This document shows positions 7,110 through 13,655 of a stretch of DNA of 15,057 bases, one piece after another. The position numbers and the translations under genes were made by a program. Every line of letters begins with the position of its first letter. The stretch's first letter is position 1. The stretch is from Proteobacteria bacterium UBA7447 (lineage in GTDB: Bacteria; Pseudomonadota; Gammaproteobacteria; Arenicellales; UBA868): NCBI GenBank assembly GCA_002477475.1, contig DLPX01000031.1, forward strand, positions 18,838-33,894, given 5' to 3'. Below the pieces are notes generated by a model. The model did no database searches. It worked only from the letters and a program-made list of their open reading frames with translations, and had not been told where the DNA came from.

Positions 7110-7463
7110 TTAATCCAGCGCCGCGATGACTCCGATTTCCACTGTGAACTGAGGTGCGGCGAGTTTGGACTCGACACAGGCTCTTGCCGGTGTGTCCCCT
7201 GGTGTGACCCAGGCATCCCATACCTCATTCATTTCGTTGAAGGTGCTCATATCCGACAGCCATATCGTTGCAGAGATAAGTTTGGACTTATCGGTGCCTG
7301 CTTCCGAGAGCAATGCATCAATTCGGGAGAGAATATCGCGGGTTTGATCTGCCGCGCTCTCACTGGGCGCTCCAAGCGCAACCTGACCTGCCGTATAGAC
7401 TGTGTTGCCATGAATCACCGCCTGACTCATTCGCTCGCCGACTTGAATTCGTTTTAGTGCCAT
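7110..7463 (-). CDS. RidA family 2-iminobutanoate/2-iminopropanoate deaminase-like protein
   Basis: This 117-residue protein of the YjgF/YER057c/UK114 (Rid) family forms trimers in known members. They hydrolyse reactive enamine/imine intermediates to oxo acids and so protect PLP enzymes. The key substrate-carboxylate Arg is kept as R94 in TPARACVES (R105 in E. coli RidA), and E109 in FTVEIG is also kept. YTAGQVAL and ATIWLSD are family strings. It is shorter at the C-terminal loop than archetypal RidA, so it may belong to another Rid subgroup. The ATG at 7463 has AGGAG 9 nt upstream, a strong ribosome binding site. The 122 bp before it (7464-7585) is the largest gap in the catabolic part of the operon. 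I see no clear terminator there and no promoter better than weak A/T-rich matches. Its neighbours make imines (dehydrogenase) and aminoacrylate (ammonia-lyase), which explains its presence. Confidence 0.92.
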   Translation of the reverse strand: MALKRIQVGERMSQAVIHGNTVYTAGQVALGAPSESAADQTRDILSRIDALLSEAGTDKSKLISATIWLSDMSTFNEMNEVWDAWVTPGDTPARACVESKLAAPQFTVEIGVIAALD

Positions 7464-7585
7464 TGGTTTGTGCTCCTAGAATAAAAATTGAATTGATTCC
7501 CGAAGTTTACGTGAACTCATTACAGAAAAACGGTACTTGCCTCAGGTGAAATTGGGATTGCCCATGTCAGCGTTGGTATAGCCTC

Positions 7586-9193
7586 TTAGCCGGGAAGATA
7601 GCCCGCGAGTTCTTTTTCGACACTTTTTGGGTCGGCCTTGAGGCCCTCGCGCAGTCCGCTCGCCATCTCCCCAGGGAAGAGTTCCTCTTGACCTTCGACA
7701 ATGCCATTCAGCACCGCTTTTGCCACCTCGGCGGCGGGCATCTTTGGCGGTGGAAAGTCTCGGCTCATATCTGTGTCCACCGCGCCTGGCATCACGGCAA
7801 TCACTAAAGTATTGCTGGCTTCAAGTTCGGCGCGTACCCCTTCCGTTAGCCTCAGCGTTGCCGCCTTAGAGGCGCACAGAGAGCCCATCAGGGGGAGCGC
7901 CACGTGGGAGAGAACGGAGAGCATATTGACAATACAGCCGCCGCTGTTGTTTTTTAGCACAGGGGCAAAGGCTCGGCACATTCTCAAGGTGCCGAAGTAG
8001 TTGGTCTCCATTTCAAGGCGGGCGCCGTCAATCCCTTCGGCCGCCAGTAGCCCCGACATTCGGTTGACACCCGCATTATTGATCAGCAATTCGACATCCT
8101 GACATTGCTCGGCTGTTTCAAGCGTCGCCGTGTCGTCGGTGATATCCAGCGGGAGCGTTTCGACAACCCCTGGGTATGATTTTTCAAGATCTTCAATATC
8201 TGTCAGGCTTCTTGCAGTCGCATAGACTTTTTTTGCGCCACGCTTGATGAGTGCATGTACCAGTTCACGACCGATTCCCCTACTGGTTCCGGTGACCAGC
8301 GCCGTTGTTCCCTCTATATTCATAGCCTTCACCCTGTTTCCTATTTCGTTTTCGTCAATAATATCCTCAAGCCAATCGCTATCAGGTTCTGGAAGCGGTA
8401 CCGCCTGGATTAATGACCGAGTGTACCGCCGCTGTGGACGCGAGAACATCCGGGAGACGGGTCCGGATTCGACCTGTCTGCCATCCAGCAGAACAATCAC
8501 TTCATCACAGATACTGCGCACCACCGAAAGATCGTGACTGATAAAAATGACACACAAACCCAATTGCTGACGTAACTCGTCCAGCAGGTTGAGTACCTGC
8601 GCCTGACTCGACATATCCAAGCCCGAGACGATCTCATCAGCGACAATTAGGGAAGGTCGAATGGAGATCGCCCGCGCAATACATGCTCGCTGGAGTTGAC
8701 CGCCGCTGAGTTCTCGGGGGTAGCGCTTTCCCAACGCGGGATCCAGTCCCACCTGCCGCAGCAGTTCGCGAGCCTGCTCTCGCGCCTCGTTGTTGTTGGT
8801 TGTCTTGGCATAGGTCAGCAGCGGCTGTGACACTGCATCGTCAATCCGCCTCCTTGGATTCAGTGCAGCCCGCGGTTCCTGAAAGATCATTTGCAGTCGG
8901 TTGCGGATGGGACGCAATGCTGCTTCATCCAGGCAAGTGATATCCCGCCCTTCAAACAGCAGTTCTCCTGAAGTAGGTTGGAGCAGTCGGACCAAGGCAC
9001 GCCCCAATGTGGTTTTGCCCGAACCCGATTCACCCACAATGCCAAGACACTGACCTTTGTGTGCGCGCAGATCAATGTCTCTGAGGATCGGCACCATCGG
9101 CGTAGGCTGAAACCACTGCTTTGCCGCGGTATTCGGTAAAGCGACTCCCAGCCTTTTGGCCAGGATGACTTCAGACTTGCCGTTGCTGATCAT
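7586..9193 (-). CDS. Fusion of peptide ABC transporter ATPase (DppF-like) with short-chain dehydrogenase
   Basis: One uninterrupted 535-codon frame joins two proteins that are normally separate. Residues 1 to about 275 are an oligopeptide-transporter ATPase: Walker A GESGSGKT (54-61), Q-loop Q105 in IFQEP, signature LSGGQLQR (162-169), Walker B D186-E187, H220. Walker B is followed by IVSGLD where PVSALD is usual. YTRSLIQAVPLPEP is the normal C-terminal end of such ATPases. After an acidic linker, an SDR domain starts at Met291 (nt 8323): TGTSRGIG (302-309), NNAG (372-375), Ser426 and Lys443 are present, but the catalytic Tyr position (439) is Leu. The SDR start keeps a possible ribosome site (AGGGTG, 6 nt upstream), so a separate SDR might also be made. 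ATG 9193 was preferred because GAGG lies 9 nt upstream; ATG 9208 is the alternative. It overlaps the previous gene by 23 bp. It should energise peptide uptake; the SDR role is unknown. Confidence 0.9.
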   Translation of the reverse strand: MISNGKSEVILAKRLGVALPNTAAKQWFQPTPMVPILRDIDLRAHKGQCLGIVGESGSGKTTLGRALVRLLQPTSGELLFEGRDITCLDEAALRPIRNRLQMIFQEPRAALNPRRRIDDAVSQPLLTYAKTTNNNEAREQARELLRQVGLDPALGKRYPRELSGGQLQRACIARAISIRPSLIVADEIVSGLDMSSQAQVLNLLDELRQQLGLCVIFISHDLSVVRSICDEVIVLLDGRQVESGPVSRMFSRPQRRYTRSLIQAVPLPEPDSDWLEDIIDENEIGNRVKAMNIEGTTALVTGTSRGIGRELVHALIKRGAKKVYATARSLTDIEDLEKSYPGVVETLPLDITDDTATLETAEQCQDVELLINNAGVNRMSGLLAAEGIDGARLEMETNYFGTLRMCRAFAPVLKNNSGGCIVNMLSVLSHVALPLMGSLCASKAATLRLTEGVRAELEASNTLVIAVMPGAVDTDMSRDFPPPKMPAAEVAKAVLNGIVEGQEELFPGEMASGLREGLKADPKSVEKELAGYLPG

Positions 9194-10052
9194 ATTTGCG
9201 GGCCTCATCTATTAATTGGCTCTGGAGGTCTTCTGCCACAGGGGCCAACTTCTCACGCGGCTGGTCGTATCTTGGAATGGCATTGAGTAGAGACCGGGTG
9301 TAGGGGTGAGAGGGCGAATGAAATACCTCGGAAACCAGACCCTGCTCGAGAATCATTCCGCTATGCATAAGACTCACCTTGTCACAGAGCTTCGCAACAA
9401 CGCCCAGGTCGTGGGTGATAAAGAGGATCGTCGTGTTTCGCTCCTTCTGCAGATCACGAATCAGGCGCAGCACGCGTCTTTGCACCGACACATCCAGAGC
9501 AGTCGTGGGTTCGTCTGCAATGATGATTCCTGGTTCAGAGCTGAAAGCCATGGCAATCAGTACCCGCTGACGCATCCCGCCGGAGAGATGATGCGGGTAC
9601 TGCTTAAGCACTTCTTTGGGTTTTTTGATTCTCACCTCAGCGAGGAGCGCTTCGGCGCGTTCCTGTAGCGCCCTAGGTGGGCCGGTGTGCGCTAGCTGAA
9701 GAATTTCAACCATCTGTTTGCCGATCTTTTTGACCGGATTAAGAGATGTCATGGGGTCCTGCGGAATCAAGCTGATGCCCGAGCGCCCTCGGTTGCTAAA
9801 GATCCGGCCACCCGATTTGATTTGTGATCCGGTCGTAGCGCAGTCTACGTGCCCAGCTGTGACCACCGCATTGGGCGGCAGAATATCGAGGATGACGCGG
9901 CCCAGCATGGTCTTTCCGGCGCCCGATTCACCGACGAGTCCGTGTACCTCTCCTTGCGGCAGATTAAGGTTGATCCCGCGCAGTACCGGCACCAGCTTCT
10001 CGCCGGTACGCATTGCCAGGTGCAGGTCTCGGACAGCGAGTATCTTCGTCAC
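9171..10052 (-). CDS. Peptide ABC transporter ATP-binding protein (DppD-like)
   Basis: This 293-residue nucleotide-binding subunit of a Dpp/Opp-type importer sits on the cytoplasmic face of the permease pair. All ATPase motifs are complete: Walker A GESGAGKT (41-48), Q97 in LIPQDP, signature LSGGMRQR (156-163), Walker B with D180-E181 in IIADEPTTALD, and H214 in ITHDL. The C-terminal stretch HPYTRSLLNAIP is the usual oligopeptide/dipeptide transporter tail. The start is GTG at 10052, overlapping the permease stop by 4 bp (GTGA), a classic coupled junction. The following ATPase gene begins inside its last codons. The DppD/DppF pair is expected to form a heterodimer. The region between Walker A and the Q-loop (GRIFSNRGRSG) is slightly unlike standard members but breaks no motif. 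Family identity is secure; the exact substrate (peptide, opine or related compound) is not. Confidence 0.95.
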   Translation of the reverse strand: MTKILAVRDLHLAMRTGEKLVPVLRGINLNLPQGEVHGLVGESGAGKTMLGRVILDILPPNAVVTAGHVDCATTGSQIKSGGRIFSNRGRSGISLIPQDPMTSLNPVKKIGKQMVEILQLAHTGPPRALQERAEALLAEVRIKKPKEVLKQYPHHLSGGMRQRVLIAMAFSSEPGIIIADEPTTALDVSVQRRVLRLIRDLQKERNTTILFITHDLGVVAKLCDKVSLMHSGMILEQGLVSEVFHSPSHPYTRSLLNAIPRYDQPREKLAPVAEDLQSQLIDEARKYDQQRQV

Positions 10053-10915
10053 TGACGCGTCTCCGGATCGATCACTTCCTTGATTCCGTCACCCAGAGCA
10101 TTGAGACCTAGCACGGTCAGGACGACGCAGGCGACCGGCAGACCGAGAAGCCAGGGTACTTGATGGATGTACTGTCTGCCTTCCTGAATGAGATTGCCCC
10201 AGGTGGGGGTATCAGAAGCCACACTGAGTCCAACGAAACTGAGGATCGTCTCAACCACAATGGCGATACCCATCTCCAAGGTCAACAGCACAATCAGCAG
10301 CGGGATGAGATTTGGAAAAATCTCCTGAAAAAGGATGCGGACTCGGGGCAGTCCGATTGTGACGGCGGAAGCGACATAGTCGCGTTCCTTCTGCACCATG
10401 GTCTCTGCCCGGATCACACGGCAAAACCGTGTCCAGTCAATGATCACGATAGCAATGATGACGGCGTGCAGACCTGCGCCAATCACGGCCACTAGCACAA
10501 TGGACAGCAGCACTGCCGGAAAAGACATCCAGATATCGACGGCACGGGAAATCAGCATATCGGTCTTGCCTCCATAGAAGCCTGCCAACATACCCAAAAC
10601 GGTGCCCAACAGTGCTGCCAGAGCGGCAGCAACTAAGGCCACAATTAGTGCGGTGCGCGCCCCATAGATCAGACGTGACACGATGTCCCTGCCAAGGTTG
10701 TCGGTGCCAAGCAAGAAAAAGGGGTCGCCGTTAGCCTGCCAAGAGGGAGGCAGAAAAGAGGACAGCAAGTCTTGCTCAAGCGGATCATGCGGGCTGAGCC
10801 ATGGCGCGAACACAGCGGCCAGAAGCATTAGTGCCAAGACAATCAATCCGAACACCGCCCGAGGCTCGTGCAGTATGCGGTACGTCAGGGGAAGGTCTGG
10901 TCTACCGTCAGGCAT
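10049..10915 (-). CDS. Peptide ABC transporter permease (DppC-like)
   Basis: This 288-residue inner-membrane permease is of the DppC/OppC type. Features in order are: a short cytoplasmic head; TM1 (about 23-41); the periplasmic stretch with SPHDPLEQD and the strongly conserved LGTDNLGRDIVSRLIYGAR; then five further hydrophobic segments. The cytoplasmic EAA loop that docks onto the ATPase is present (ERDYVASAVTIGLP, then RILFQEIFPN). The C-terminal LGLNALGDGIKEVIDPETRQ segment is typical. The ATG at 10915 lies inside the end of the upstream permease gene (8 bp overlap), with AAGG about 9 nt upstream. It pairs with the DppB-like protein to form the channel for the Tat-exported binding protein encoded at the head of the operon. 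The substrate class is inferred from family only. Confidence 0.95.
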   Translation of the reverse strand: MPDGRPDLPLTYRILHEPRAVFGLIVLALMLLAAVFAPWLSPHDPLEQDLLSSFLPPSWQANGDPFFLLGTDNLGRDIVSRLIYGARTALIVALVAAALAALLGTVLGMLAGFYGGKTDMLISRAVDIWMSFPAVLLSIVLVAVIGAGLHAVIIAIVIIDWTRFCRVIRAETMVQKERDYVASAVTIGLPRVRILFQEIFPNLIPLLIVLLTLEMGIAIVVETILSFVGLSVASDTPTWGNLIQEGRQYIHQVPWLLGLPVACVVLTVLGLNALGDGIKEVIDPETRQ

Positions 10916-11915
10916 ACCGAAGCCTTGGATCGATCAGGGTAATGCAGATATCAATAAACAGGTTGACCAGAATAAAGAGCACGGCAAAAGTCAGTACCAG
11001 TCCCTGAATCAGTGGCAGGTCCCGGTTGATCACCGCGTCAATTGCCATGTTACCGATCCCCGGGTAACCGAAAATACGTTCAACCAGTACGGTGCCTCCG
11101 ATAAGGAAGGTGAACTGTACGCCGCTGAGCGCAGTCGCCGGCACTAGGGCATTGCGTAGTGCCTCCCGGTAGATGATCCTCAAGCGCCCAAATCCGCGTG
11201 TTCGGGCAAGCGTGATGTACTCGCGATTCATTTCGGCATTCAGGCAGGACTTCAGCACTCTTGCTGTAATTGCCATCAGGGGTAGAGCCAGCGACACCGC
11301 CGGCAGAACCATGTGATAGAGCACTGAGCGGGTTACTTCAAAACGACCGCGCAACAGGCTTTCTATCAGATAAAAATTCGTCCAACTGTCGAAAGAGATG
11401 GTTAGATCCATGCGTCCGAAGATCGGCATCACTGGAATAGCGACGCCCAGTATCAGGATCAGAGATAAAGCCCAGAGAAAGTCGGGGATGGCAACGATGA
11501 CGCCAATAAAGCTGTCTATGAGCCGTTCCGGCCAGCGATCTCGCCAGTAGACGCCCTTCAGAGCGAGAATCAGTGCGAATCCCACAGCAATACACATTGC
11601 AATGACAACGAGTTCGACGGTTACTGGCAGCCTCCCGGCGATCAACTCACCGACATCCTGGCGCAAACTGATGGATGTGCCGAAATCTCCGGTAAAGAGT
11701 TGACCCAGATAAATAATGAACTGATCGACGATAGACTGGTCAAGCCCGTAGTGTGCTCTCAGTTGAGCAATATCTGCTTCGGTAGCCCCGGGGCCGGTCA
11801 TCATGGCGATGGGATCACCCGGGACAACGCGAAGTAGCACGAAAGTGATAGTGACTGCACCAAGCAATGTCGGCAGAGCCAACAACAGGCGGTTGATCAG
11901 ATACCAGTGACTCAT
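10908..11915 (-). CDS. Peptide ABC transporter permease (DppB-like)
   Basis: This 335-residue inner-membrane permease is of the DppB/OppB type. TM1 is near residues 9-29 (LLALPTLLGAVTITFVLLRV), followed by the family string VVPGDPIAMM and the LRAHYGLDQS / GDFGTSI periplasmic region. Later come several hydrophobic segments and the EAA loop (EYITLARTRGFGR, then YREALRNALVP) that contacts the ATPase. The end IDPRLRYA is standard. The ATG at 11915 has only a poor ribosome binding site. It is separated from the binding-protein gene by 94 bp containing a 15-bp hairpin, so its expression may be lower than that of the binding protein. It overlaps the DppC-like gene by 8 bp. Nickel (NikB) or other peptide-family substrates cannot be excluded, but the catabolic neighbours favour a peptide or amino-acid derivative. 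Confidence 0.95.
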   Translation of the reverse strand: MSHWYLINRLLLALPTLLGAVTITFVLLRVVPGDPIAMMTGPGATEADIAQLRAHYGLDQSIVDQFIIYLGQLFTGDFGTSISLRQDVGELIAGRLPVTVELVVIAMCIAVGFALILALKGVYWRDRWPERLIDSFIGVIVAIPDFLWALSLILILGVAIPVMPIFGRMDLTISFDSWTNFYLIESLLRGRFEVTRSVLYHMVLPAVSLALPLMAITARVLKSCLNAEMNREYITLARTRGFGRLRIIYREALRNALVPATALSGVQFTFLIGGTVLVERIFGYPGIGNMAIDAVINRDLPLIQGLVLTFAVLFILVNLFIDICITLIDPRLRYA

Positions 11916-11953
11916 CAGAGCAGGGTAGCCTTAGCAGCTACAGAATGCGAAAA

Positions 11954-11997
11954 GTCCTGAGCTCCTGGAGCAGACAGAACTGCCAGGAACTCAGGAC
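11954..11997 (-). terminator. Intra-operon hairpin (partial terminator or mRNA-stabilising stem-loop)
   Basis: In the gap between the binding-protein gene and the first permease gene, an inverted repeat forms a 15-bp stem. On the transcript the arms are GTCCTGAGTTCCTGG and CCAGGAGCTCAGGAC, with one G-U pair and a 14-nt loop. A run of only four T follows (complement of 11950-11953). The short U-tract suggests a leaky terminator or a 3'-end stabilising structure. Such an element would keep binding-protein mRNA more abundant than permease mRNA, as is known for several ABC importer operons. Structure is seen in sequence; function is inferred. Confidence 0.65.
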
Positions 11998-12009
11998 CTG
12001 ACCGGCAAA

Positions 12010-13554
12010 TCAGCCCTTGGGCTTGGTGGTGTGCGGCAGTACGTAGTTCGCCACGTGCGGAGTGAAGTCTAGATTCGAGCGGTGAATAACCGGCTGAACC
12101 TGTTGGTAGAGGGGCAGAACATATGCATTCTCGGCGATGTACTTGTCCACTGCCTTCCAGCCGGTTATGCGTTTCGCCTCGTCTTTCTCTCCCCACAGGG
12201 GACCGATCATGGCGTCCAGATCGTCGGTGTCCCAGGTCGAGTGCGGGCTAGGGCCAAACATCGCGAAGCCGGTAGAGTCATTCGGATCACCGATTGAATC
12301 CCCCCAGTTGTAGAAAGCCGCTGGTGCCAGAGTATCCGTTGCGCGCAGCTCGTAGTGCTTGGCGACCTCATACACTTCGATTTCCGCTTCAATCCCGACT
12401 TTGCGCCACATCGCTACGACTGCCTGGATAACTTCATAGTCCTTGGGCAGGTAACCGCGTGTGGTCTGAATGGTGAAGCGCACCGGGTTATCTTTTGAGT
12501 AACCGGAAGCGGCGAGAAGTGAACGTGCCAGATCCGGGTTGTATTCCACCGTTGTGGTGGGATCAAAGGCCGCGTACTCAGGGGCCTGCAGGGTATGCAG
12601 CGGGACACCATAGCCGCGCAGGAGTCGGCTAACAATGGCCTCTTTATCAACCGCGTGCACAGCTGCCTTTCGCACGTTCGCATCTTCCATGGGGCCGATA
12701 TCGTTGAAAAATATCATCGCAATATCAGACACCGGTGTGGTCACGCCCGTGAGACCAGACTTCCCTTTGAGACGGTCGTATTCCTCAAAAGGAATTGCAA
12801 GGGTAATGTCGGAAGCACCGCTTTCCACTTCAGCGACGCGGCTCGTGGCATCGGTGACAAACTTGAAGATTACGTTACGAAATGCCGGCTGCCCGCCCCA
12901 GTAATTGTCATAGGCCTCCATGCGTACAAAGGAACCGCGGACAAATTCCACGACCCGGTATGGTCCGGAACCCATAGGGGCTTTTTCAAACCCTTCTGCG
13001 CCGACTTTCTCAAAGTAGTGCGGCGGCAGGATGTACCCCGTCAGGAACGCCATCCATTTGAAGAAGTCAGCCACGTACGCATTGACGTCTCCAGTAACTT
13101 CGTTTCCGTTGGCCTTGAGGTTACCCACTGAGCCCCAAATTAGACCGCCTACGGGGTTACCGCTTTCCGGATTGGCGGCGCGGTTAAGGTTCCAGACGAT
13201 GTCTTCACCGGTGATTGGCTTTCCATCCTGCCAGGTGGCGCCGTCACGGACTTTCATGTGTACCCGGGTCTTGTCTGCGTTCCAACCCCACTCGGTCAGC
13301 ACCCCGGGTTTGAACGAAAGATCGGGGTTCTGATCAATATACTGATCGAATACTGATTTCCATATGCTCTGGAGTCCTGGGTTAACCGATGACAGCCCGG
13401 TCGTTGGATCCCAACTCGGCAGTGAGACGTTGTAGGCGATGGTCAGGGTATCGCCTGCGGCCTGAACACTGCTTGGCTTGAGTGCCATCGGCAGTGCTCC
13501 GGCTAATGAGGCAGTTCCTGCAACCTGCAGGAACGATCGTCGATTCATGGCCAT
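12010..13554 (-). CDS. Peptide-type ABC transporter substrate-binding protein, Tat-exported (DppA/SBP_bac_5 family)
   Basis: This 514-residue extracellular solute-binding protein is of family 5 (dipeptide, oligopeptide, nickel and opine binders). The N-terminus MAMNRRSFLQVAG carries a twin-arginine motif (R5-R6, then FLQ) and a hydrophobic core, with a likely cleavage site after VQA (about residue 32). There is no lipobox cysteine, so it should be a soluble periplasmic protein exported by Tat. Family strings follow: SWDPTTG, VHMKVRDGATWQDGKPITGEDIVWNL split over about 95-120, MGSGPYRVVEF, and ADEVE-type regions near the hinge. The ATG at 13554 has AGGAGG 8 nt upstream, the best ribosome site in the window, consistent with high expression. 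It heads the transporter operon, with a candidate promoter at 13620-13648. The bound ligand is unknown; the downstream enzymes suggest a peptide or amide containing a D-amino acid or diaminopropionate. Confidence 0.95.
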   Translation of the reverse strand: MAMNRRSFLQVAGTASLAGALPMALKPSSVQAAGDTLTIAYNVSLPSWDPTTGLSSVNPGLQSIWKSVFDQYIDQNPDLSFKPGVLTEWGWNADKTRVHMKVRDGATWQDGKPITGEDIVWNLNRAANPESGNPVGGLIWGSVGNLKANGNEVTGDVNAYVADFFKWMAFLTGYILPPHYFEKVGAEGFEKAPMGSGPYRVVEFVRGSFVRMEAYDNYWGGQPAFRNVIFKFVTDATSRVAEVESGASDITLAIPFEEYDRLKGKSGLTGVTTPVSDIAMIFFNDIGPMEDANVRKAAVHAVDKEAIVSRLLRGYGVPLHTLQAPEYAAFDPTTTVEYNPDLARSLLAASGYSKDNPVRFTIQTTRGYLPKDYEVIQAVVAMWRKVGIEAEIEVYEVAKHYELRATDTLAPAAFYNWGDSIGDPNDSTGFAMFGPSPHSTWDTDDLDAMIGPLWGEKDEAKRITGWKAVDKYIAENAYVLPLYQQVQPVIHRSNLDFTPHVANYVLPHTTKPKG

Positions 13555-13619
13555 GTTTTCTTCCTCCTGGTGTGGCGCGCTTCTGGGAGCGATTGGTTGG
13601 ATGACAGCGTTGTTGAGTA

Positions 13620-13648
13620 AATAAAAGTGTTAGGTGTCTGCTAGACAA
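13620..13648 (-). promoter_or_regulatory. Candidate sigma70-type promoter for the transporter/catabolic operon
   Basis: In the 101-bp gap before the binding-protein gene, the - strand has TTGTCT (13643-13648), a 17-bp spacer and TTTATT (13620-13625). Each hexamer matches consensus at 4 of 6 positions. The expected transcript would have a leader of about 60 nt with the AGGAGG site. The spacing is ideal but the match is modest, so this is a prediction only. Read-through from the hydrolase gene upstream is also possible, since no terminator is evident. Confidence 0.35.
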
Positions 13649-13655
13649 AACTGCT

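Noticed and set aside
7464..7585. Possible separate promoter or terminator between the fusion gene and RidA
   Set aside because: A/T-rich hexamers exist but none pairs at good spacing with a credible partner, and no GC-rich stem with T-run is present.
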